This document shows positions 1-12,765 of a stretch of 62,500 nucleotides of DNA, one piece after another (within the stretch, counting starts at the first letter, position 1; every line of letters begins with the position of its first letter). Origin of the DNA: Anaeromyces robustus. Taxonomy: Eukaryota > Neocallimastigomycota > Neocallimastigomycetes > Neocallimastigales > Neocallimastigaceae. The position numbers and the translations under genes were made by a program. The DNA is taken from the NCBI GenBank assembly GCA_002104895.1, contig MCFG01000025.1, positions 115,001 to 177,500 of the forward strand, read 5' to 3'. A model generated the notes under the pieces. The model had not been told where the DNA came from, searched no databases, and saw only the letters and a list, made by a program, of their open reading frames with translations.

Positions 1-1139
1 ACGAATTATACAGGCTCCAGGGTCATAACATGATATACTTTCTAAATCTACAAAGCAATAATTTATCGCATGTCCGAAATTATAAAGTTTTAATTTTAAA
101 TTTTTATTACCACTAGCAGAACTATATAAAAAAAAAATATGTATTTAAATTATTTAGCAATTTACAAAATATTGTTAAAAGATGTATATATTTAAATATA
201 TTTATCTTATTATTTATATATAATGTTAAAAAAAAAAAAAATTACAAAAAATTCAAACGTGGTAATTTAAAAATTTCACTAGGTAGAGTCGCAAAATTAT
301 TATTATTAAGAATTCTTAATTTTCATATATATAAATAAATATATTATATAATTATAAATATTTTTTATTTTTTAATTATTTAAAAAAAAAAAAAAAGTTT
401 AATTTTTTCTGATATCTTACAATATATCTAAATTAGTTAATTTTCCAAAATTTGAAGGTAATGAGCTGATTTTATTACGACTGAGATTTCTAAAATAATA
501 TTATATATATATATTTATTTATTTATTTTTTTATTTATTTATTTTTAGTTTAATATAATTATAATAATATTTATAACTTCTATGTATTGTATTTTTTATT
601 TAAATTTTGCTTACAACTCTCTTAAATTTGATAAATTTAGAATTTGTTCGGATAGATAACTTGCGTTAGAATCAGAAATATCTCTATTTTCAAATTTTAT
701 GTTTATTAATTAATTAAATATATTTATTTTATTATAATTTTATAAAAGTAATATAAATTATATAATATTTACAGAGTTTCCAAGGCTGTTAATTTATAAA
801 TGTCATCCGATATAAAGTTTACATTATTATAACTGTTTACATTATTTTTGATTTATATATATATATATATATTTATTTTTTTTATTTATTTATTTATTCA
901 TTCATTCATTATCATATATATAATATTTTATATATTAAAGATACATACAGATAAATAATTCTTCCATTATTACATTTTATATTTTTAAGAGTACAGCAAT
1001 CTTCATTTCTGTTATAAGGTTCCTGTGATCCATTTTTTTCTAAATAATCATAATAAATGTTACAATCTGTACTCTGACATTTAATTTGGTATATATTTAG
1101 TATGATTATTAATATGATATATAACAGATTAAATTTCAT
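1..1139 (-). CDS. Secreted/membrane leucine-rich-repeat protein, copy A (3' end beyond window)
   Basis: Predicted exons, in minus-strand order: 1139-949, 832-773, 683-615, 489-421, 314-246 and 121-1 (incomplete). Exon 1 starts MKFNLL, encodes a hydrophobic signal peptide ending near KCQ, and then a Cys-rich cap with paired cysteines (EDCC) and the motif NGRI. Exons 2-5 each encode one LRR of the form LxxNxxxxLPxxIxxLxxLxxL. Every intron falls at phase 2 inside a Leu codon, so the exons are interchangeable modules. The last exon matches the post-LRR region of copies B and C (SGNK, GHAINYC, CYDPGAC). The Ser/Asn linker and membrane helix expected from those copies lie left of position 1. The start is chosen by the shared MKFN/MQLN signal-peptide start. 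Likely an extracellular ligand-binding or adhesion protein; the ligand is unknown. Confidence 0.75.
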
Positions 1140-1177
1140 TATTTAACTTTATATATTATTTATATTTTATATTTATG

Positions 1178-1222
<45 letters not shown>

Positions 1223-1670
1223 AAGAAAAATACTTTTATACAAAAAACTTTTTTATTATATTTTATTAATAACTTTATTTTTTTGTTTATTCATTCATGT
1301 TTTTATTATGGTAAAAAATATTTGTGTAACTAAAAAAAGATATAAAAATAGGAGTAAAAAAAATTTTATAATAAACATTTTATGAGACTAAGATTAAATT
1401 AAATTAAAACATCCCAATTTACAATAAAAATAATTATTATAAATACAGTATAAAATAAAATAATAATAATAATAATAATAAACAAAATTTATTTTTTTAT
1501 ATATTTATATTTAAAAATTCTTCAATTCTTCAGTATCTATAAATTAATTAACAAGCAAATTATTATAAATACAATATTGAACTCCATCATTATAATAATA
1601 TATCAAACTATATTTTCAATTTACTATTAACATAATTAAATTAAATATATAATTTTTATTTTTTATTATT

Positions 1671-1703
<33 letters not shown>

Positions 1704-1803
1704 ATATATCTATATATATATATAATCTTTCTAGATATATTATAAAACGTAAATAAAATAAAATTGACTATTATAAAAGAACTATTTTAAAGATTTCATT
1801 TTT

Positions 1804-3698
<1,895 letters not shown>

Positions 3699-4379
3699 AG
3701 TTTTATTTATTTAATTATTTAGTTATTTAGTTATTTAGTTATTTAGTTATTTAGTTATTTAGTAATTTAGTAATTTAGTTAGTTATTTAGTTATTTAGTT
3801 ATTTAGTAATTTAGTTATTTAGTTATTTGTTTATTTATTTGTTTATTTATTCGTTTATTCATTTATTCATTTTATATATATAAATATTGTTGTTGTTCCT
3901 GTTAGTTGTGTTTTTTTTTTTTTTTTACAAAAAAAAAAAAAATTTCTAGAAGAAATATTCATTTATTTATATGTAAAATAATCATAAAGTTTATTTTTAA
4001 TAATTTTTATTCAATGGTTTCTATAGGGATTTTCGTGTAACAAAAATAAAAGATAAAAAATTATAATAAAAAAAAAATATCAAAAATTCATTTGAATTAA
4101 TTAAAATTAAAAATATTATTAAATTATTAAATTAATATATATATATTCAAATATATTGTACATATACTTTTCAATATATATATAAAACTTGTTTCATTTT
4201 ATTCAACATTATTTTATATTGAATTTAATGAATTTCTATATATAGAAATTATTATTTTTAATAATTATTATTAATTATTATCATTACTTGATATAAATAT
4301 AAATTTCCATTATTATTAATTATTATTATTATTATTATTATTATATACTATAATTAGAAAGAAAAAGTATATTATTTTT

Positions 4380-4495
4380 ATAGTTGTTATAATAATATTA
4401 TTTGAACAAGAATTAACATTATTTATACCAAAAGCTCCCTTTATAATATTAGTACTTTTAAATTTAAAAAGGAACAAACACCAGCATCATAAAAT
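4380..4495 (-). pseudogene. Relic of an LRR-protein last exon (decayed fourth copy)
   Basis: The minus strand resembles the post-LRR exon of copies B and C: a YDAG(V)C motif, then INNVNSCSNN, matching CYDAGAC and INNVNPCSNN in copy B. The frame is broken by stops and small indels, and no stalk or membrane helix follows. With the exon-1 relic at 6815-6880 it marks a dead gene between copies B and C. Seen by direct comparison; an alignment would fix the ends. Confidence 0.6.
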
Positions 4496-5207
4496 TATAA
4501 AATTATATACTAGCATTATAATAATTATTGCTACGTTTAAAATTAAAAATATAATTATTATCTCCTTCATCTCTTTATTATTAATAGTATATCTAATAAT
4601 ATTTATATTATATTGTTGTTGTTGTTGATTGTTTCATTATTAAGTATTACATAGTATTTATGATTATTTATTAATATATATTTATTATTTAAAATTATTA
4701 ATTATTAATGATTATAAATTATTTAATATTCATAATTATTATTAATATTAATATTTCTCCATAAATTTTCTGTTCATTATAATTATTTGTTTTAATAAAT
4801 ACCATATATTATATAAATGTATGAAAAAAAATTATATCTATTATTTTTATGATACTGTATATATATATAAATGTATAAAAATTGTATAAATCAATTTCAA
4901 TTAATATAGTATATTAATTTTTTTCATAAATAATGTCAGTCTACATTCTAGCATTTTATTTTAAAAAAATTTATATAATAATTAAGAATAAATTATATAA
5001 TAATTATTTATATTATTTCATAATTCATACAATTATTTTTTTTTTCTTTTTTCTTTTTTCTTTTCTTTTTTTTTTTTTTTTTTTTTTTTCAAAGTTATAT
5101 TTACGTACCAAAAAATTAAATAAATTGATATATTTCTATGTTTTTTTTTTTTTTAGTATGTTTTGTTTTTCGTGTAACCAAAAAAAAAAAAAATCGAAAT
5201 TCTATTT

Positions 5208-5392
5208 TATTAACAGTCAGTTAATTGGGTTTAATATTATGTCAACTTTATTAATATATTTTTATGATAAAGAGTTACAAATATCTAAATTTTATAAATT
5301 ACATGCTTTTATATTCATACAATGTGGCTCATACATTAAATCTAATACAATACATTTTAATACATTTAACATATATTTCACATATTCTAACA
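5208..5392 (-). repeat. 3' LTR of the miniature retroelement
   Basis: A 185-bp copy matching 6283-6467 along its length by eye. The polypurine tract lies at its inner edge (5393-5401) and the target-site duplication at 5203-5207 on its outer edge. The short frames read through this repeat and its twin are the same LTR sequence, not genes. Confidence 0.85.
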
Positions 5393-5639
5393 CTCCCCCC
5401 TAAACCTAATTATTCTGTAAGAGATAATTTGGTTTACTGGTGAATATGTGTACTAAATACTATTTTATATTATATACTAATATTTTATATACTATAAATC
5501 TATTTTCATTAATTGTAATTATATACACTTATGTATATACTAGCTTAATTTATTTTAATAAACTATATTATTACCCTATGATATTTTTGTGGCGAAATAT
5601 CCTAAAACCATATTTATTTATGGGTAAATAAACTATATT

Positions 5640-5800
5640 TAAATTATTTATGGATTGGTTACTTATTTGTACCATCCTATATTATATTTTGGCAACCTCA
5701 CTGGGATTCACGCCTTATAATCTTGACAACTCATGGTTTACCTCTTTGGTTTTACGTACTCTTGACAACTCATGGATTAACTCACTGGTTTTTACGTCCT
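5640..5800. repeat. Imperfect tandem duplication inside the retroelement
   Basis: The block CTTGACAACTCATGG followed by a CTCTTTGG or CTCACTGG variant and TTTTACGT occurs twice in tandem, about 44 bp apart (near 5722 and 5761). A more diverged third version may start near 5690 (CTCACTGGGATTCACG). It lies in the internal region and has no visible frame. Confidence 0.55.
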
Positions 5801-6266
5801 AACATATTTAATTATAAATTTTATTATTTTTGTAGAAAAATAACCTTTATATATATAAAAATAGCCTTTAATATTCAAAAGTTATATTTATTTATCAATT
5901 AATGATTTAATTTCCTATTAAGAGTCTCAAATTTATTTGTTTACACGTGTTTCTTCCAAACCTTTAACGCGTAATTTAAGCCTTATATTCTTAATTATTT
6001 TATTTTAGTATTATACTTTTATTTAGTTTCTTTAGGGGGTTTTATTTTATAATAATATTAAATATTTGACGCGATTTTCCATTTTTAAAATTTTAGATCA
6101 CTCATCTTCAATGTAGATCAAGATTAATTCTCTATAAAGCTAACATAATGGCAACTCATCATAATTTAAATTTTTCAATAAACACAATACTTAGATCATT
6201 TCCATGTTGACATAATATTCTTTGTCCGGCACGAAATTCTATCTTCAAAGAATCTCTTTTAGAGTC

Positions 6267-6282
6267 GATGAGACTCTTAATC
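6267..6282 (-). promoter_or_regulatory. Putative primer-binding site matching the tRNA-Lys(CUU) anticodon arm
   Basis: The plus strand reads GATGAGACTCTTAATC directly next to the 5' LTR. From memory, this matches the anticodon arm of eukaryotic tRNA-Lys(CUU), whose loop is CTCTTAA. The minus-strand transcript would thus be complementary to an internal tRNA segment, not to a CCA end. Internal (half-tRNA) priming is known for copia-type elements. The match is inference until compared with this organism's tRNAs. Confidence 0.5.
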
Positions 6283-6467
6283 TATTAACAGTCAGTTAAT
6301 TGGGTTTAATATTATGTCAACTTTATTAATATATTTTTATGATAAAGAGTTACAAATATCTAAATTTTATAAATTACATGCTTTTATATTCATACAATGT
6401 GGCTCATACATTAAATCTAATACAATACATTTTAATACATTTAACATATATTTCACATATTCTAACA
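6283..6467 (-). repeat. 5' LTR of the miniature retroelement
   Basis: The second 185-bp copy. Its 3' edge on the minus strand (position 6283) is followed directly by the putative primer-binding site at 6267-6282. The target-site duplication is at 6468-6472. Confidence 0.85.
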
Positions 6468-6814
6468 TATTTGAAATAATAATAAAGATATATATATGAT
6501 ATAAATTTATATTATTTTAAAATTATGAAATACTAATATTTTAATATAAAGAGAAAAAAAATTCATATCATATTATACAATTGTTTAGATATTACAATAG
6601 TTATAAGAAAATAATTAAACTATATAAAATATATAAGTAATATAAATTCATTTATACTATCTATTTAACCTCGTGTTTTTTCATTTCTAAAATTATATTA
6701 TTAAGATAAAAATTTACAAAGTAAAATTTTTATGTTAACTAAAGTATTAATATTCATTTTATATCACTATATTATATTATATGAAACAATCTAAATTATA
6801 ATTATTACAATATT

Positions 6815-6880
6815 TAAACATTTGTATATAAGTATAATAATTCTGACTTTTAATTTATGCATAAATTTTTTTAAAATATA
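6815..6880 (-). pseudogene. Relic of an LRR-protein first exon
   Basis: The minus strand contains AAAAGTCAGAAT followed by a TAT-rich stretch. This matches the signal-peptide end and start of the Cys cap in copies B and C (KSQN, then CNY). No intact start, signal peptide or Cys pair remains. With the relic at 4380-4495 it indicates one dead LRR gene interrupted by the LTR element at 5208-6467. Confidence 0.45.
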
Positions 6881-7103
6881 ATATTATTATTATATTGTTA
6901 TAAGAAATTACAATAATATATAAAAGAAATAAATACTTTTATATTTCTCTTTTATACAAAAAACTCATTCTTATTTTATATTGTTGATTAATTTAATCAA
7001 CACCCTATATATATAATAAAAATATCAATTTATTATATAAAATAATAATTTCTCAATAATAAAAAAAAGCGAAAATAATATTTTTAATAATAATTTAATA
7101 CTT

Positions 7104-7143
<40 letters not shown>

Positions 7144-7399
7144 TATAATTTTTATGCTCTACGTTTTTTGTTTTTTTTGTTTTTGTTTTTCTAATTATTT
7201 ATTCTATATCATTAAAAGTTCTACGCTTTGTATAACAAAAAATAAAAATTTATTAAAAAACCAAAATTTATTTGAATTAAATTAAATTATATTATATATA
7301 TTATTTATCTAACTATTAATAAATATTTAATAAAATATTATATACAATTTGATATTATAATTTTGTTGTTATTGTTGTTGTTGTTGTTATTTTTTCAAT

Positions 7400-8073
7400 T
7401 TATGATACTGCCTGATATTTACGTAATTTTAAATTTTTAAAATGTAAATATACTTTTCTATATAAATATATATCAGAAATCATAATAATAATTATTATTA
7501 TGATAGTTATTATATTAATTGTTTTATATTCTAATATTGAATATTTTTGTATTATATTATTATCTACTTTTATATCATTATTATCTGAATTCATATTATA
7601 GGAATTATAAGGACTATTAGGGTTATTAGGATTATTAGGATTATTAGGATTATTAAGACTATTAGGATTATTGTTAATTAATGTTGGAGAAAGTAATGAT
7701 GTTGTAATTGCATTTATTGTAGTTGATAAAGATTGAGGATTTACAGTAACCACAGCATTATTATTTGAACATGGATTAACATTTTCTATATAAGAAGTAC
7801 CATCTATATAACCATTTCTATCAACAATTATTTTTGAACAAGTTCCAGGATCGTAACAAGATAAATTGTTAAGATCTAAATAACAAATTGAAATAGTATG
7901 ACCTGAATAAATGAATCTTGCTTTTAAATCTTTATTACCACTTATAGAACTATAATATATATATATAATAATATTATTATTAATATTTTTTTTATCATTA
8001 TTAGTTAATGTTAAATTTTAATACCGAAATAAAATAAAAAAAAATTTTTTTTGATAATAAAATATATTAATTA

Positions 8074-8146
<73 letters not shown>

Positions 8147-8225
8147 TTCTATTATTATTTATTATGTATTTATATATTTAATGCTTTATAAATAACTTAT
8201 TATTTATATTTTATTATTATTTATA

Positions 8226-8279
<54 letters not shown>

Positions 8280-9397
8280 AAAAGTCCTAAATGTGGAAAT
8301 CTAAAAATTTCTTCAGGAATAGATTTTAACTTATTATTAGAAACAGTTCTGTATTTTCATAATTAAAAATATTTTAAATAAATAATATTAATAATATTTA
8401 TTTATATGCTTTTTATTTTATTATTTTTTTTTCTAAAAAAAAAAAAAAATAAAAAAAAAAAATAAAACATTTTTAAAAAATATATTTAATTTCTTACAAA
8501 ATTTCCAAATTTGTTAATTTTAAAATACTAGAAGGTAAAGAAGTCAAATCATTATCATCAAGTTTTCTAAAATTAAATAACATAATTAATATATTAATAA
8601 AATTTCTATCAAAATTTAAAGTATTTATATAATAATTATTGCAAATATTTTTCAATTTAGAATGAACTTACAGTGATTTTAATTTTGATAATTTAGAAAT
8701 ATCATCTGAAACATATTGAATTCCATTATGATAAAGATCTCTTTGTTTTTTATAATTATTTTTAAGCATTATAATTTATATATTTTTTAAATATATTTAA
8801 ATAATATATATTATATTTTTTTGGTTTAATAAAGATAGATTAAATTAATTGAATAAATATTATTAGAATTATATTTTTAATCATGTAAAAAAATAAATAT
8901 TTACAATTTCACCAAATTTGTTAATTTAAAAATTTCCTCAGGCACAGCATTTATCTTATAAGAGAAAACATTAAAAACTCTTTTTATACAATTATAACAA
9001 TCATTTTTATAATTATTAATTTATTTTAAGTTTTTAAAATATATATAAATTAATTTTTATGATTATTATTATATAATATATATTGAAATTATATTAATAT
9101 TTTATATATTTTTATTTTTTTTTATTATATATATTGAAATTAAATATTTAAATATAAAAGTTTATTTATAAAAAAAAAAAAAAAAAAAAAGATTTTTTAC
9201 AATGTCGTAATTCTTCCATTGGTACATTCTGTTACGGACACGGGCATATTACAACAATCTTCATTCCTATTATAAGAATAATACATTTTATGTTTATCTA
9301 ACATATCATAAAAATAATTGCAGTCTACATTTTGACTTCTAATTTTTAATACATATAATATGATTGTTAAAAATATATTCCATAGATTAAATTTCAT
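7400..9397 (-). CDS. Single-pass membrane leucine-rich-repeat protein, copy C
   Basis: Predicted exons: 9397-9201, 8979-8905, 8740-8672, 8566-8498, 8348-8280 and 7949-7400, giving 342 residues, the same length as copy B. The start at 9397 (MKFNLW) is preferred over an in-frame ATG 18 nt upstream because it matches copy A. Signal peptide to about residue 22, Cys cap (EDCC, CTNGRI), then four LRR exons. Examples of the repeats are LTSLPSSILKLTNLEIL and LKSIPEEIFRFPHLGLL. Introns 1 to 5 are all phase 2. The last exon carries CYDPGTC, a Pro/Asn stalk with four NNP repeats, one transmembrane helix (about 25 residues, [15 protein letters not shown]) and a short basic tail. All splice sites are canonical, so this is the best-preserved copy. 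Confidence 0.8.
8077..8277. repeat. (TTA)n runs in an intron of LRR copy C
   Basis: Two TTA/ATT runs (about 8077-8147 and 8229-8277) in the last intron of copy C. This is the same repeat type as in the intron of copy B, but at a different place in the gene. Confidence 0.9.
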
Positions 9398-9492
9398 ATT
9401 TATATTAATATACAATTTTTTTTAGTTTTTGTTTTTTCTTTTATTTTATATTTTTATTCTTCTTTTTTTTTTTTTTAATTTTTTTTTTTTTT

Positions 9493-9621
<129 letters not shown>

Positions 9622-10010
9622 TTTTTTATTATTTATACTAATTAATATTAATTACTTTTTTATTTGATTGTCATAATTGTGTAACGTTACAATAAATATA
9701 TATATAACATTATTTTGAAATAAAAAAATAAAATTTTGTTCCTTTTTTTATTTTTAATTAATTTTTAAATTAATCAATAATATATAATATTTGGTCATTA
9801 ATAATTAAATTTTAAATTATAAATAATATATTTTATTAAAATAAAATTTAAGTTTTAAAAAAAAAAAATTTGCTATTATTGTATTTATATATTTGTGGCT
9901 TGATATTAGTTATGTTATAACTTTAATACAATGGGTTTAAATGAATATATATTAATTACATAATTAATTTATTTTATTTATTTTATATTAATTACATATA
10001 TAAAGGGAGA

Positions 10011-11299
10011 GTTGCATTTCGCAATGTTGCATTTCGCAATGGGGCGCATGACAAAGATTTGTAGGTTGCATTTCGCAATGTTGCAATTCGCAATGTTGCA
10101 TTTCGCAATGGGGCGCATAATTGTATAAATAATTAAATAAATAAAAATATAATATAAAGAATTATTTATTTAATAATATTTTTTAGTTAATAATATTTTT
10201 TTATTTAATAATATTTTTTTATTTAATGATAATAATATTTAATTTTTTTTTAATATTGAATATTTTTTTAGTAATTTAATAATATTTTATTTATTTTTTT
10301 TATTTAATGATATTGAATATTTTTTTAGTATTTTAATAATATTTTGTTTATTTTTTTTATTTAATGATATTGAATATTTTTTATTTTAATAATATTTTAT
10401 TTATTTTTTTTATTTAATGATATTGAATATTTCTTCAATATTTTTTTTTATTTAATGATATTGAATATTTCTTCAATATTTTTTTATTTAATAATTTAAT
10501 AATATTGAATATTTCTTCATTATTTTTTTATTTAATTAATATTGAATATTTTTTGAATATTTTTTTTTATTTAATAATTTAATAATATTGAATATTTTTT
10601 GAATATTTTTTTTTATTTAATAATTTAATAATATTGAATATTTTTTGAATATTTTTTTTTATAATTATATTTTTTATTTAATATTTTAATAATATTGAAT
10701 TTTTTTTTTAATATTTCAAATCAAAAAAATTTTATAAAAATATTTAATTTTATAATGAATTTTTATTTTTATATTTTTTTTTTCGTAAATAAGTAATTAA
10801 TAAAAAAATATTTATTTATTTGTTTCTTTTCTTTATTCTAAAATTTATATTATTTTTTTTATTTATTATTTGTTATCGTCTTTTTAATAAAAATACATAT
10901 ATATAATACTGTTATATTATTTATTATCTTTTATTTTATTTATTATTATTCATTTATCAAAAAAATAATATAAATATATTTAATTTTATAATAATTTTTT
11001 TTTTTTTAATTTTTTTACTTTATTTTTTTTTTTTGTAAGTAATTAATAAGAAAAGAAATATTTATTTATTTGTTTATTTTCTATTCATTTATTTATATAT
11101 ATATTTTTTATTTATTTATTTATTTAATTTTTTTAAATTCTATTTTATTTTATTTCATAACGTGGCTTTCATAATTTGTGTTAAAAAATTTTTCATTTCT
11201 TTATTTGTTTTTTATGCGCCTCATTGCAAAAATTTAATATGCGCCCCATATCATATTGCGAAATGCAACATTGCGAAATGCAACATTGCGAAATGCAAC
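10011..11299. mobile_element. Non-coding element bounded by inverted arrays of a 15-bp hairpin iteron
   Basis: The left end has five copies of GTTGCATTTCGCAAT (10011-10025, 10026-10040, 10065-10079, 10080-10094 with one change, 10095-10109), with GGGGCGCAT after the second and fifth. The right end is the inverse: ATGCGCC blocks (near 11213 and 11239) followed by three copies of ATTGCGAAATGCAAC (11255-11299). Each 15-mer is itself a hairpin: a 5-bp stem (GTTGC/GCAAT, one wobble) and a 5-nt loop. The interior is about 1.1 kb, almost pure A/T, with repeated TTTAATGATATTGAATATTTTT-like units (10190-10700) and a direct repeat around 10785-10835 and 11036-11090. No frame encodes a recognisable transposase and no clear target duplication is seen. 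Confidence 0.6.
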
Positions 11300-12345
11300 A
11301 CATTCATCTATAAATACTTTGTTTATTTAATTTTAAAAACAAAGCAAAGAAATTAAAAATTTATTAAATATCTTTTAATTTATCTCAAAATATATTATGT
11401 ATTGTTGTATTTTACCATAATAAAAAATGAAAACTATTAATATTAAAAATACTATTAAATATTTACTTTATTTTATTTTTATTTAAATATTATAAATAAA
11501 AAATAAATAAATATATATATATATATATTTGTTATTGTTATTATTTTTATTGTTATTATTGTTGTTATTGGTTGATTAATTTAAAAAAAAATAACAGTAA
11601 ATAATTAAATAAATAAAAATTATGTAAATTAATTAAAAATAAAAGATTTCAAGAAAAAAAATAAAAAAATAAAACAAAAATAATTATTCTATAATAAAAT
11701 AAAATAAAATAAAAAAAATGTTTAATATACATATTAAATAAATATGTATCATATATATAACTATTATATTATACTTTTTTTTTTTTTTTCATAATAATAA
11801 TTATTAATATTATTATTATAATTTATACTATTATTATTATTATTTATTATTATTTATTCTTATTTATTAATAAACTTTTTTTTTTTTTTTTTAATATTTA
11901 TATATATATATATATATAAATTATGATAATAATCAATATATTTATAAATAATTACATTTCTTATTAAAAGAATAGAAAAATTAAAATAGAGTTAATAATA
12001 TTCAAATAAAAATAAAATAAAAAATAATGCAAAATGAATTTAAATAATAATATATTTAAAGTTTAATTATAATAAAATAATTAATAATAATAACAATAAC
12101 TATGGCAAAAGAAAAAAAAAAAAAAAAAAGTATATATTATATATTATTATTATTAATTTAATTATTTATATATAATTATATATATTAAAATTTTATTATT
12201 ATTTTTATTTTTATTTTTATAATTTTTTATTATTTTTATTTATTTATTTATTTATTATTATTATTATTTATTATTATTATTTATTATTATTATTATTATT
12301 TAATCAACTAAAATTATTATAATAAATTTTTATTTTATTTTTATT
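11300..12345. other. Intergenic AT-rich DNA
   Basis: A/T homopolymers and short TAA, TTA and TTTA runs. I see no gene, RNA or mobile-element signature. Confidence 0.7.
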
Positions 12346-12734
12346 TCATAGATTACTAGATTTACAAGCATCATCCACTTCTGAATGATCAATTTTAAGT
12401 AAAGAACTATCTTGTGGTAATGCAATTATAGATAACCATTGACTTAATGTAATACGTTCCATTTCTTGAACCCATGTACTAATTTCTTCTTTTTTCTTTT
12501 GAATTGTTTCTGGATTCTCTAAATCATTTAATATAGTTGGAAGTTCCTCAAATCCATCAAAATAGATAAATACATCTCTAAACTCTTCACGATACCATTC
12601 AACCCATTTAGATAACATATTTTCCATAATTGGTTTCTTTTTTACTTTAGTTTCTTCTGTTCTTTTAATTTTTTCATCTAATATAAATTACATATTTAAT
12701 GAATTAATTAATATATTAATTAACGATTTTTGAA

Positions 12735-12765
<31 letters not shown>

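Larger units (their letters stand above)
5208..6467 (-). mobile_element. Miniature non-autonomous LTR retroelement (TRIM-like), 1,260 bp
   Basis: Two nearly identical 185-bp direct repeats (5208-5392 and 6283-6467) flank 890 bp of internal DNA. On the minus strand each repeat begins TGTTAGAATATG and ends CTGTTAATA. The element is bounded by the same 5-bp duplication (TATTT on plus, AAATA on minus) at 5203-5207 and 6468-6472. A purine tract (AGGGGGGAG on minus, about 5393-5401) abuts the inner edge of the left repeat, so the element runs on the minus strand with its 5' LTR at 6283-6467. The internal DNA has no gag or pol frame. Its base composition is less AT-rich than its surroundings. It must have been moved by another element's proteins. 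Confidence 0.85.

Noticed and set aside
4933-5403. Plus-strand frame entering the left LTR
   Set aside because: Phe/Lys runs from homopolymers fused to LTR sequence that recurs at 6314-6499; not a gene.
5208-6467. Simple segmental duplication of 185 bp
   Set aside because: The 5-bp target duplication, polypurine tract and adjacent primer-binding-site candidate fit an LTR element better.
10011-10119. Regular 15-bp repeats as a CRISPR-like array
   Set aside because: There are no unique spacers of constant length, the host is eukaryotic, and an inverted partner array exists at 11255-11299.
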